Below are positions 17,925-26,112 of a DNA stretch of 64,000 nt, piece by piece. Positions within the stretch are counted from its first letter, which is position 1. Every line of letters begins with the position of its first letter. This DNA comes from CAYXLI01 sp964464925. GTDB lineage: Bacteria > Acidobacteriota > Terriglobia > Bryobacterales > Bryobacteraceae. The stretch spans positions 36,380 to 100,379 of the forward strand of contig CAYXLI010000022.1 in NCBI GenBank assembly GCA_964464925.1, written 5' to 3'. Made by a program: the position numbers and the translations under genes. Under the pieces are notes generated by a model that did not search any database, was not told the origin of the DNA, and worked only from the letters and a program-made list of their open reading frames with translations.

Positions 17925-18773
17925 GTGGATACAGTCGCCATCGTCGGAGTGGGATTGATCGGGGGATCTTTCGCCCTTGCCCTGCGCAGGGCCGGTTTCA
18001 CCGGGACGATTCTGGGCGTGAGTTCTCCCCAGACATTGGCCACGGCGGAAGCGAGAAAAGTCATCGACCGGGGCGCCACGCTTGAGGAAGCAGCGGCGAC
18101 CGCCGATCTGGTGTACCTGGCTCAGCCCATTTGCAACATCTTACAAACGCTCGAGAAACTCGGACCATTGGCGAGAGACGGTGTACTGTTCACGGACGCC
18201 GGTAGTACGAAGGCTAACATCGTAAACAAAGCGCGTAAATCTTTGCCTCACGGCCAATTTCTGGGTGGGCACCCCATGGCTGGCAAGGAGACGAGGGGGG
18301 TGGAAGAAGCAGACGCTGACCTCTTCCGTGGGAAGACCTACGTCCTGACTCCGGAGTGCCCTGAAGAGCTAGATACACTTGTTACACGTGGCTTCCAAAA
18401 TTGCCTGCTGCGTATTGGGGCGAACGTTTTAGTACTGACGCCTGATGAACATGACCGGATCGTAGCCCTCACGTCCCATCTGCCCCAACTGCTTTCGACG
18501 GCACTCGCCGCAACTGTTTCTGAACATATTGAAAGCGATAGCGACCACCTGGCCGTCTCAGGGTCTGGCTTATTAGATAGTACTAGGCTGGCGCTTAGCT
18601 CGTTCGATATTTGGCACGACATCTTGAAGACCAATACTGCAGAGATTGACCACGTGCTCAAGCTGTATATTGACAAACTACAGAAGATCCGCCAAAATCT
18701 AACAAATCTGCAACTGCGCGAAGAGTTTACGGCGGCCGCTAATGTGGCCCGGCGTTTGCGCCATGAAGTGTAG
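17925..18773 (+). CDS. tyrA: Prephenate dehydrogenase
   Basis: A 282-residue NAD(P)-dependent enzyme making 4-hydroxyphenylpyruvate for tyrosine. The GTG start is followed at once by the Rossmann motif VAIVGVGLIGGSFALAL; GGHPMAGKE and the TSHLPQLLSTALA histidine motif define the active site. It is the last biosynthetic gene of the operon, 5 bp after DAHP synthase. Base and codon use in its second half is less GC-rich than in the trp genes (codons such as TTA, CTA, ATA-type runs), which may mark recent joining to the cluster. Confidence 0.92.
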   Translation: MDTVAIVGVGLIGGSFALALRRAGFTGTILGVSSPQTLATAEARKVIDRGATLEEAAATADLVYLAQPICNILQTLEKLGPLARDGVLFTDAGSTKANIVNKARKSLPHGQFLGGHPMAGKETRGVEEADADLFRGKTYVLTPECPEELDTLVTRGFQNCLLRIGANVLVLTPDEHDRIVALTSHLPQLLSTALAATVSEHIESDSDHLAVSGSGLLDSTRLALSSFDIWHDILKTNTAEIDHVLKLYIDKLQKIRQNLTNLQLREEFTAAANVARRLRHEV

Positions 18774-18800
18774 TTGTAAGAAGGGACATGACTGAGCGGC

Positions 18801-19514
18801 TTGAGACTGACAGCCTTAGCAAGTGCGTTGTATGAAGACCTACTCCACCGGGAGGGGGTCACCAAACTTGTACTATCCCGCCGCGCGGCCGCTGTCTACT
18901 CGAGCGGCTCGCCTGCTAAGAATGTCTATTTCTTAGATTCGGGACTGGTCAAGCTTGAGAAGCTAACCGAGGCAGGAAAGGAACTTCTGCTGGGCATTGT
19001 AGCGCCCGGAGAAATCTTTGGGGAGCAAGCGATTCTTGGTGACAGCTCTTACGCGGTTTCCGCTCGAGTCTTAGAATCGGGCATCGCTTATGCAATTCCA
19101 GCCGACCTTTTCCTGAAGTTCTGCGAACGCCGCCCCGATGTTTGGAAATTGCTGGTTCAGCATTTCCTAACAAAGAAAGACGAACTGGAACGAAAGATCG
19201 AACACCTCTGCCTCAGCGACGTGAAGCAGAGAATCGTTTTCTATTTGAACGACCTGGCACGTCTGAATCCGGGAACAGACGGCGCTGGAAGCGTGATTCA
19301 TATCTCACAGAATGAACTGGCAAGCCTGGTGGGAGCGACTCGAGAGACGACTTCCACGACGCTGAACACCCTTGCCCGCCAGGGTTTGATCGTTTTAGGG
19401 CACCGCCTGGTGATGATCCCTTCCCTGGAGATGATCCGGGAGGCAATTCAAACTCCGAAAGCAATGAAACAAGCTGCCGCCCCGTCTGCTAGCGTGGCAC
19501 CTCCAACAATCTAA
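18801..19514 (+). CDS. Crp/Fnr family transcription regulator
   Basis: A 237-residue regulator with an N-terminal cyclic-nucleotide-type beta barrel (VYFLDSGLVKLEKLTEAGKE, APGEIFGEQAILG) and a C-terminal winged helix (HISQNELASLVGATRETTSTTLNTL). No Fnr-type cysteine cluster is visible, so it is not an FeS oxygen sensor; the ligand is unknown. The start is unclear. In-frame TTG codons at 18801 and 18828 are possible, while the best ribosome site (AGAAGGG) precedes an out-of-frame ATG at 18788 that encodes only 15 residues. It lies 27 bp after tyrA and may be read with the operon. The tail after the helix-turn-helix is rich in Ala and Pro. Confidence 0.88.
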   Translation: MRLTALASALYEDLLHREGVTKLVLSRRAAAVYSSGSPAKNVYFLDSGLVKLEKLTEAGKELLLGIVAPGEIFGEQAILGDSSYAVSARVLESGIAYAIPADLFLKFCERRPDVWKLLVQHFLTKKDELERKIEHLCLSDVKQRIVFYLNDLARLNPGTDGAGSVIHISQNELASLVGATRETTSTTLNTLARQGLIVLGHRLVMIPSLEMIREAIQTPKAMKQAAAPSASVAPPTI

Positions 19515-19556
19515 AGACGCATACGTCCAACGTAGCGGAGCCGGAACAGGTTATCC

Positions 19557-19580
19557 GTTCACAGTGTGAACCAGATTCAC
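19557..19580. promoter_or_regulatory. candidate Crp/Fnr-type operator
   Basis: A perfect 15-nt palindrome GTTCACA-G-TGTGAAC at 19557-19571 overlaps a second dyad, GTGAA-N5-TTCAC, at 19566-19580. The TGTGA-type half-sites resemble Crp-family operators, and the site lies between a crp-like gene and the Omp85-like gene it precedes. The spacing is not the standard TGTGA-N6-TCACA. Regulation of the downstream gene is inferred, not shown. Confidence 0.4.
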
Positions 19581-19653
19581 TGCCCATCCGTCTGTATCTC
19601 TGTCGAATCAATGCGCAACCTTCTGGCCGTAGCCGTGCTTTATGGGCTGAGTC

Positions 19654-20937
19654 ATGCGAAGTTTTGTGTTTCTGGCGCTGATTTGCGTGCCGCTATGGGG
19701 CGGAGAGGACGATTGTCCCAATAACGATTGCAATTCCGCGGTCTCCCAAAACGTGAATTCCAAGTACACCGTTGAGGGATTCTCGTTCAGCGGCAACAGC
19801 CGGTACCGCGACCTCTTTGCGCGGCTCAGCGACCGGCTACAGCAAGATCTGCGGAAATTAGTGGGGCAAAAGTACAACCAGGAACTGGTGACTCGACTTG
19901 CTCAAAGAATTCGTCAGGAGATTCACGCTTCTTCCGTTACAGCACGTTGTTTTCGTGGTGAGCAGCCAAATTCGGTTCGTGTCGAGTTCGAGACGAAAAG
20001 AAGCCGGCTGGATGAGGACGCCACGGTAACGAAACTTTCCTATCATTCAAAAGAGGGTTGGACTGGAGGAATGGAGGTCTCCACGGATCTGGCAGGCAAT
20101 CAACTTGTGTTCGGAGTGCAAAGCGACGGCGACACACTCGTCGAGCGGCAGGCAGGGATTAATGCGCGAATCTCGCGTTCTATTGGAGATCGGCTGCAGG
20201 TTCGTTTCGGCTTCGAAGATTTCCATGAGCAATGGAATGGAGCGACCTTACAAGCCCTGGCAAGAGCAGAAAGAGTCCCCGGTATCTACCGGACGCGCCG
20301 TTCATTCACGCCCAGCCTTACGGTTGTTCTGACGCCCGGCCTCACATGGACGGCCGGTGTGTCGTTCCAGAATTTCGAGACACAGTTTCCGGCCGCCCGT
20401 ACTGAATCTGCCAATGCTGTGGTAAATACTCTGCGCTATCACCGGTTTTGGGAGAGGTCAGAAACTTCCCGGCAGGAAGTCGAAGCAGGATACACCCTGC
20501 GGGCGGCCACCAGATCGCTGGACACGGACTACGCTTACACGCGGCATGCATTCAACGCCAACTGGGCGATGGGGATCGGTGAGCACCATGAATTTGCAGT
20601 GAGGTTCGCGGCCGGAACGCTGAACGGGCGGGCTCCCCTGTTTGAACGGTTTGTGCTCGGCAACAGTACTCTGTTGCGCGGTTATAACAAATACGACATC
20701 GTCCCACTTGGGGCGACGCATCTGGCATATGGTTCGCTGAATTACCGGTACAAGATCGTCGGCGTTTTTTACGATACCGGATCCGTTTGGCAGAACCGTG
20801 AGGATCGGAAGGCACGGCAATCGGCGGGTGTAACGCTGGCGATGGGACCTCTGCGCGAGGGGCTGCTGTTGAGCGTTGCTTTTCCGCTACAGGACGGAAG
20901 ACACATTCCATTATTCATGTTGACTGCAAACTTCTAG
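19654..20937 (+). CDS. Omp85/BamA-superfamily outer-membrane protein with one POTRA-like domain
   Basis: A 427-residue exported protein with a signal peptide (MRSFVFLALICVPLWG). Residues about 37-120 resemble one POTRA domain (YTVEGFSFSGNSRYRD...LRQEI), and a 16-strand-type barrel rich in alternating aromatic residues follows. The lock motif LLRGYNK near 348 and a C-terminal Phe (LTANF) are typical of Omp85 barrels. With a single POTRA it is closer to patatin- or TamA-like small members than to BamA. It may insert or export a partner. It precedes the DUF4390-like and NtrY/NtrC genes by 11 bp and could be in their operon. Confidence 0.75.
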   Translation: MRSFVFLALICVPLWGGEDDCPNNDCNSAVSQNVNSKYTVEGFSFSGNSRYRDLFARLSDRLQQDLRKLVGQKYNQELVTRLAQRIRQEIHASSVTARCFRGEQPNSVRVEFETKRSRLDEDATVTKLSYHSKEGWTGGMEVSTDLAGNQLVFGVQSDGDTLVERQAGINARISRSIGDRLQVRFGFEDFHEQWNGATLQALARAERVPGIYRTRRSFTPSLTVVLTPGLTWTAGVSFQNFETQFPAARTESANAVVNTLRYHRFWERSETSRQEVEAGYTLRAATRSLDTDYAYTRHAFNANWAMGIGEHHEFAVRFAAGTLNGRAPLFERFVLGNSTLLRGYNKYDIVPLGATHLAYGSLNYRYKIVGVFYDTGSVWQNREDRKARQSAGVTLAMGPLREGLLLSVAFPLQDGRHIPLFMLTANF

Positions 20938-20948
20938 GCTGACGGATC

Positions 20949-21551
20949 GTGAGACTTCTTCGCTACGGCTCGCTTCTGCTGTCCGGCGCACTGGCATTCT
21001 GCCTTTCGCTCTGGGCGCAGGACCTGCTGCTGCGGACGTCCGGCGATCATGTGAATGTATACGCCCCGAAACTTCATTTCCTGACCGGAAAGCCTCTGCA
21101 GAGACTTCACGATGGAAACTCGGTTATCTACGATTTCCAGCTCAGCATTCTCGGTGACGGACAGGACGTGGTTCTGCGCCGCAGTTTCGAACGGTTCGTA
21201 TTCAGTTACGATCTTTGGGAGGAGCGTTTTTCGGTGACGCGGATGCGGAGCAACCGGGGACACGTGTCGCATCTGACAGCCGAAGCAGCCGAGGCATGGT
21301 GCGTTGGGAACATGTCCTTCTCACCTTCGGGACTCGCTACGGATCGGCCATTGTACCTTCGACTGGAGGTGAGGGCGCAGGATCCGCGCGAAATGCCGCC
21401 GCTACTGAATGAGCCGGGCATGAGCCTTTCGAGCCTGATCGATATTTTCAGCCGCGCCAGCAAAGGGCGGCAGCCGCAGTATTGGAAGGCGGAAGCCGGA
21501 CCGGTGCGCCTCGCGGATTTGCAGCGCGATAGGAACCGGGGGGGCGATTGA
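20949..21551 (+). CDS. DUF4390-like exported protein
   Basis: A 200-residue protein with GTG start and a signal or anchor segment (about residues 6-23). The remainder is beta-rich and ends with LYLRLEVRAQDPREMPPLL. DUF4390 proteins have the same size and the same position directly before an NtrY-like kinase in other bacteria, so this is my best match, made from layout and a few motifs only. It overlaps the kinase start by TTGA. Role unknown; it could be a periplasmic partner of the kinase sensor region. Confidence 0.55.
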   Translation: MRLLRYGSLLLSGALAFCLSLWAQDLLLRTSGDHVNVYAPKLHFLTGKPLQRLHDGNSVIYDFQLSILGDGQDVVLRRSFERFVFSYDLWEERFSVTRMRSNRGHVSHLTAEAAEAWCVGNMSFSPSGLATDRPLYLRLEVRAQDPREMPPLLNEPGMSLSSLIDIFSRASKGRQPQYWKAEAGPVRLADLQRDRNRGGD

Positions 21552-22933
21552 ACCAGCTTCGTACGCGGCTGATTCTGATCTTTCTCGCGGCCACACTCGC
21601 GCCGCTGGCGGTTTCACTGTGGATCACATCGCAGCTCGTGGAACAAAGCCTCAACCTGCAATCCACCGAGAAAATCGACAGTCTGTCCCGGTCGCTGGAA
21701 CAGACAGGGAGGGCGCTGTATCAGAAGACACGGGAAGGGCTAAAAGCAGATGCGGAGCACGGGCGCCTGCGGCCGGAGGTGATGGCTCTCCGGGACCGGC
21801 AGAGTTGGCCTCCCGCGGTCGAGGAGTTCTACACCCGAGGAGACCGGGAAGGGTTTGCCATTGCGGGCGCTAATGGAGGCGCACTGGAGTACATGCTCCG
21901 AACGCCGGACGCCGTCTGGGTGTATTCGGCTCCGTTCGGCGGACCTGGTATGAAGACACTGGCGAACCAGCACACAGAGGCCCGCTCCCTGGTATCGAGG
22001 ACCACCGGCCGGGACATACGCAGGGGCATGCTGTATACCGCGTTGGTCCTTGTGGCAGTGGTCTGGATTGTGCTGATGCTGGCGCTGGCATTTGTGGCAC
22101 ATCGGATCACACGTCCCATACAGCGGCTTACGGAGGCACTTGGCGAGTTGGCGGGCGGGAATCTGGATGTGCGGCTCGCGGTTGACGGCAATGACGAAGT
22201 GGCGCGAGCCATGCGGGCATTCAACGATTCGGCCGAGCAACTCAGGCAGCAGCAGGACCGGGTGATTCAACTGACTCGGATTGCGAGTTGGCAAGCGCTC
22301 GCGCGCAAGATGGCGCATGAGGTAAAGAACTCGTTGACACCGATTCGTCTGACTGTCGAGGAAATGGTGGCCCGGCGCGGCGATCGCGATCAGGCGTTCC
22401 TGGATGAGGCGGCGCAGATTGTGGTGGATGAAGTGACCGCGCTCGAACGGCGCGTGCGCGCATTTTCGGATTTTGCATCCGAGCCTGCCGTGCGGGCCTC
22501 CCAAATCGATCTCAACGCACTCATGGAAGAGCGCGTGAGATTTCTCAAGAACGCTCATCCGGAAGTGCGGTACGACCTGCGACTGGCAGAGGAGCCTGCC
22601 CGGGCGGTAGCTGATATGGACCTGGTAAAAGGCATTCTGACGAATCTGCTGGAGAATGCGGCGGAGGCTGCCGGCGGTGGCGGTGTGGTTATGGGCAAGA
22701 CGTATCGGGAAAACGGACAGGTAGCAGTGGAAGTACACGATTCGGGACCGGGCTTGAGCACCCTCGCGGAGGACTCCCTGTTTGAGCCAACCATTTCGTT
22801 CAAGAAGACGGGAATGGGCCTGGGGCTTTCGATTGCCCGGCGAAGCGCGGTCCTGTCGGGCGGGGACATATTGCTGGTGAAGGGAGAACTTGGCGGCGCA
22901 GGCTTTCGCGTGCTGCTGCCGGCGGTGAACTGA
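21548..22933 (+). CDS. NtrY-like sensor histidine kinase
   Basis: A 461-residue membrane kinase starting with TTG. TM1 is at about 8-28 and TM2 at about 161-184, bounding a periplasmic sensor of about 130 residues. A HAMP domain (about 185-240), a HisKA domain with phospho-acceptor H257 (MAHEVKNSLTPIRL) and an HATPase domain with an N box (NLLENAAEA) and GLGLSIARR follow. The HEVKN motif is typical of NtrY/NtrB kinases that pair with sigma-54 activators, and such a regulator follows with a 1-bp overlap. The signal it senses is unknown. Confidence 0.92.
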   Translation: MNQLRTRLILIFLAATLAPLAVSLWITSQLVEQSLNLQSTEKIDSLSRSLEQTGRALYQKTREGLKADAEHGRLRPEVMALRDRQSWPPAVEEFYTRGDREGFAIAGANGGALEYMLRTPDAVWVYSAPFGGPGMKTLANQHTEARSLVSRTTGRDIRRGMLYTALVLVAVVWIVLMLALAFVAHRITRPIQRLTEALGELAGGNLDVRLAVDGNDEVARAMRAFNDSAEQLRQQQDRVIQLTRIASWQALARKMAHEVKNSLTPIRLTVEEMVARRGDRDQAFLDEAAQIVVDEVTALERRVRAFSDFASEPAVRASQIDLNALMEERVRFLKNAHPEVRYDLRLAEEPARAVADMDLVKGILTNLLENAAEAAGGGGVVMGKTYRENGQVAVEVHDSGPGLSTLAEDSLFEPTISFKKTGMGLGLSIARRSAVLSGGDILLVKGELGGAGFRVLLPAVN

Positions 22934-24276
22934 TGGCGCAACGACGAATCCTGATTGTGGATGACGAGGAGAACATCGGCCGCTCCCTTCGCATGATTTT
23001 AGAGCGCGAAGGGTACATCGTGCTGACCTGCTCCTCAGTAACCTCTTTCATTACCCTGCGGGCTACTGCAGATGCGTACCTTTTCGATGTGCGGTTGCCC
23101 GACGGAACCGGGATAGATCTGTTAAAGCGGGTGCGGCAGGCCGACGCTGCGGTACCGGTGATTATGATCTCCGGGCAGGCGACGATTTCCGAAGCCGTGG
23201 AGGCCACGCGGGCCGGGGCCTTCGACTTCCTCGAGAAGCCGCTGAGCCGGGACAAGGTCCTGCTCACGATCAAGAATGGACTGGAACAATCCAAACTGCG
23301 CGCCGAGAACGAGCGGTTGAGAGAACTGGTCGGCGACGCTCCACGAATGATCGGATCAAGCCCGGCGTTCCAGCGCGTGGTGGATCAGGCGACGATGGCT
23401 GCCCGATCGGATACGCGCGTGCTGCTGACCGGCGAATCCGGGACTGGAAAGGAACTGCTGGCAGCGCACATCCATCGCGAGAGCCCGTTTCACGCCGGGC
23501 CTTTCGTGAAAGTAAACTGTGCGGCCATCCCAATCGACTTGATGGAAAGCGAGCTTTTCGGGCACGAAAAGGGCGCGTTTACGGGTGCCGCTTCTTCCCG
23601 CCGCGGGAAATTCGAACTCGCGGACGGCGGCACCCTCTTCTTAGATGAGGTGGGAGATCTGCACGCAAATTCCCAGGCAAAGCTGCTGCGCGTGCTGCAG
23701 GAAGGCGAATTCCACCGCGTTGGAGGCGAGCAGCCTATCCGCGTCCGTGTGCGCGTCGTGTCGGCTACGAATCGCGAGCTGGGCGAACTGGTCGCGCAAG
23801 ATAAGTTCCGCGAAGATCTGTTCTACCGGTTATGCGTTGTGCCGATCCGCGTCCCGAGCCTGCGCGAGCGGCCGCAGGATGTTGCGCCGCTGGCTAACTA
23901 CTTTCTGGGTGAGTTCTGTACGCGCAACAATTTCCGAGCGAAGCGAATCGATGACCTTGCGATGAATGTTCTAGCAGCGTACCACTGGCCAGGGAACGTA
24001 CGAGAACTCCGGAATGTGGTGGAGCGCATGGCAATTCTGACGGCCGGCGACCTGCTGGATGAGGAGTCGATTCCTCTGGAGATCAGGCGGCCGCGCGATA
24101 TAGGTCCGCGCGGGTCAGTGCACGAAGCTCGAAATTCGGCAGAACGCGAGCATATTTTGAAGGCTCTGGAAGACACGCAATGGAACGTGTCTGGCGCGGC
24201 GAGAATCCTGGGAATGGAGCGCACGAACCTGCACAAGCGCATTCGCGCACTGGGGATTGAGCGAGTTAGGGCTTAA
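22933..24276 (+). CDS. Sigma-54-dependent response regulator, NtrC family
   Basis: A 447-residue activator. The receiver domain has acidic DDEEN near 10-14 and phospho-acceptor D52 (YLFDVRLPDGTG). The AAA+ domain has Walker A GESGTGKE (167-174), the sigma-54-contact loop GAFTGA (214-219) and GGTLFLDEVGDL. The C-terminal Fis-type helix-turn-helix is NVSGAARILGMERTNLHKR. With GAFTGA intact it should activate sigma-54 promoters on phosphorylation by the upstream kinase. Its 3' end overlaps the convergent glycosyltransferase gene by 11 bp. Confidence 0.94.
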   Translation: MAQRRILIVDDEENIGRSLRMILEREGYIVLTCSSVTSFITLRATADAYLFDVRLPDGTGIDLLKRVRQADAAVPVIMISGQATISEAVEATRAGAFDFLEKPLSRDKVLLTIKNGLEQSKLRAENERLRELVGDAPRMIGSSPAFQRVVDQATMAARSDTRVLLTGESGTGKELLAAHIHRESPFHAGPFVKVNCAAIPIDLMESELFGHEKGAFTGAASSRRGKFELADGGTLFLDEVGDLHANSQAKLLRVLQEGEFHRVGGEQPIRVRVRVVSATNRELGELVAQDKFREDLFYRLCVVPIRVPSLRERPQDVAPLANYFLGEFCTRNNFRAKRIDDLAMNVLAAYHWPGNVRELRNVVERMAILTAGDLLDEESIPLEIRRPRDIGPRGSVHEARNSAEREHILKALEDTQWNVSGAARILGMERTNLHKRIRALGIERVRA

Positions 24277-25048
24277 CTTTACGGGCGCGATAATCGCCTC
24301 GGCTGAAGTACTTCTCCAACCAGCAATAGAGTGCGATGAATAGGTAGCGGCTACCCATCTCTTTGATCTTGAGCTTGGATTCACCGGCCCGGCGGTTGCG
24401 CCACGTGATGGGTATGACCGCCCAGGTGTAGCCGCGGACGATGGTCTTCAGGGGCAGCTCTACCGTGAGATTGAAGTGCGGTGAAAGGAATGGCCGGCAC
24501 CCCTCGATCACTGTCCGCCGGTAAGCTTTGAATGCATTCGTGAAATCGTTCAATGGGACGTTGAACATGAATCTGAGGAACAGATTCGCAAAGCGATTGA
24601 TCAGCAGCTTATGACGGGGATAGTCGATGACTCCGCCGCCACGAATGAAGCGCGAGCCGAAAACGGCATCGTAGCCGTCGTTCTGAAGGATGTTCCAGTA
24701 GCGAACAACGTCCCGGCAGTCGTCCGATTCATCCGCCATCATCACCACGACCGCATCGCCAGTGATGTGATTGAATCCGTAAGTGACTGCACGGCCGAAT
24801 CCATGCTCACCAGTGTTCTGCACCGGCTTGCATTCTGGAATCTTGGCTTGGAGTTCCTGCAGAATCTCCCACGTTGTATCCGTACTCCCGTCATCCACGA
24901 CAACAATTTCGTGCGGAATGTGATGCAGGTCTAACTCGAGATTGAGGTGCTGGACAGTCGCGCCGACGCAGCCAGACTCGTTCAGCGCCGGAATCACAAT
25001 CGACAGCAACTGCAGCGGTGGCCGCGAAACAGGTGCTGGAGGATTCAT
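24266..25048 (-). CDS. Glycosyltransferase family 2 (dolichol-phosphate-mannose synthase-like)
   Basis: A 260-residue GT-A enzyme. The nucleotide-sugar region shows LSIVIPALNESG and VVVDDGSTDTTW, the metal motif is MMADESDD, and the acceptor region includes DFTNAFKAYRR. No C-terminal membrane domain follows, so it resembles soluble polyprenyl-phosphate hexose synthases. It is the last gene of a four-gene operon with two epimerases and a GT39-like membrane transferase, linked to the preceding gene by an ATGA overlap. A polyprenyl-phosphate-sugar donor made here could feed the GT39-like enzyme; this is inference. Confidence 0.88.
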   Translation of the reverse strand: MNPPAPVSRPPLQLLSIVIPALNESGCVGATVQHLNLELDLHHIPHEIVVVDDGSTDTTWEILQELQAKIPECKPVQNTGEHGFGRAVTYGFNHITGDAVVVMMADESDDCRDVVRYWNILQNDGYDAVFGSRFIRGGGVIDYPRHKLLINRFANLFLRFMFNVPLNDFTNAFKAYRRTVIEGCRPFLSPHFNLTVELPLKTIVRGYTWAVIPITWRNRRAGESKLKIKEMGSRYLFIALYCWLEKYFSRGDYRARKVKP

Positions 25049-26112
25049 ATTCCGCTCACTTCGAGCCAGTCGGGATTCTCTTCTGCATGGGTCGCGATCT
25101 CTTCGAGAATTGCGGGCAGCGGCATCCTAGGATTCCAACCGAAATCCCGGAAGGCTTCGCTGTTGTCCATGGCTACCCAGGGTATATCGAACGGGCGGGG
25201 TTGCGGGTCGGCGGAAGGTCTGTGTGCTCCGAAACGGTCGTCGCACCAGGCGTTTACCTCCGCCAGTGACATGGTGTTGGACAATCCTCCGCCTGCCGTA
25301 TACGTCCGCCTTCCGCTAGCGCGCGTTTCTTTCATCTGAGCCATCAGTAACGCTCCAAGGTCGCTAGGGTGGAATGCGTCCCTTGCCTGATACCCTTTTC
25401 CATTGAAGCCAATGTAGCGCAGGGGCCGGCGTCTGAGGTGCGCGTTCACCCAGTAAGCGAAGATGCCCTGATCCGGCGTGCCGAACTGCCCTGCACCGGT
25501 GAGAACGCCGCAGCGGGTAATCCAAACGGGAAATCCGAAAGCCGATGCATACTCGAGCGCCATCACCTCACAGGCGAGCTTCGTTGCACCATATAGCGAG
25601 ATTGGCGCTTCCGTGGAGAATCCCACTCCGATGCCATTCGGCGAAAGGCCCACGGGCAGGCGTGCGCTTGTATCGAGTGCGAAAGCGCAACCTTGTTCCC
25701 GCAGTGGAATGCTGCAAAGAGCCGGAATGGAATACACACGGCTGCTACTGAGCAACAGAAGTCCTGCCTTGTGCTCCTTGCAATACTCCAAGACATTTAC
25801 CAAAGCGGCAAGATTGTGTTCGAACAACTGGCGGCTGGTTCCGCCCCGCCCAACTCCGGCGAGCACACTTGGGTTCGCAGCGGCATCAATTATCCAGTCC
25901 GCCGGCGGAAGAGAAGCAAAATCGCTGGCCATTCGCATATCAGCGTGGATGAAGTTCACACCCAACCTGCGGAGACGGAGCCGGCCGGTCTCAGCGCCCG
26001 GGCGCATTAAGTTGTCGATTCCAGTGATGTTGAGACCGTCGATGTGTTCCAGCAGAGCTTTGGCGATCGAGCTTCCAACGAAGCCGCAGACTCCCGTAAT
26101 CAGGAGCTTCAT
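25045..26112 (-). CDS. NAD-dependent epimerase/dehydratase (CDP-paratose 2-epimerase-like)
   Basis: A 355-residue extended SDR with the Rossmann motif LITGVCGFVGSSIAKAL and a catalytic YGATK (after SLYGATKLACE) with a Ser in SSSRVYS. The sequence D-A-A-A-N-P-S and TRCGVLTGAGQFGTPDQGI resemble CDP-tyvelose/paratose epimerases. It sits between a second SDR and a GT2 gene, with ATGA overlaps on both sides. The exact sugar nucleotide cannot be assigned by eye. Confidence 0.85.
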   Translation of the reverse strand: MKLLITGVCGFVGSSIAKALLEHIDGLNITGIDNLMRPGAETGRLRLRRLGVNFIHADMRMASDFASLPPADWIIDAAANPSVLAGVGRGGTSRQLFEHNLAALVNVLEYCKEHKAGLLLLSSSRVYSIPALCSIPLREQGCAFALDTSARLPVGLSPNGIGVGFSTEAPISLYGATKLACEVMALEYASAFGFPVWITRCGVLTGAGQFGTPDQGIFAYWVNAHLRRRPLRYIGFNGKGYQARDAFHPSDLGALLMAQMKETRASGRRTYTAGGGLSNTMSLAEVNAWCDDRFGAHRPSADPQPRPFDIPWVAMDNSEAFRDFGWNPRMPLPAILEEIATHAEENPDWLEVSGI

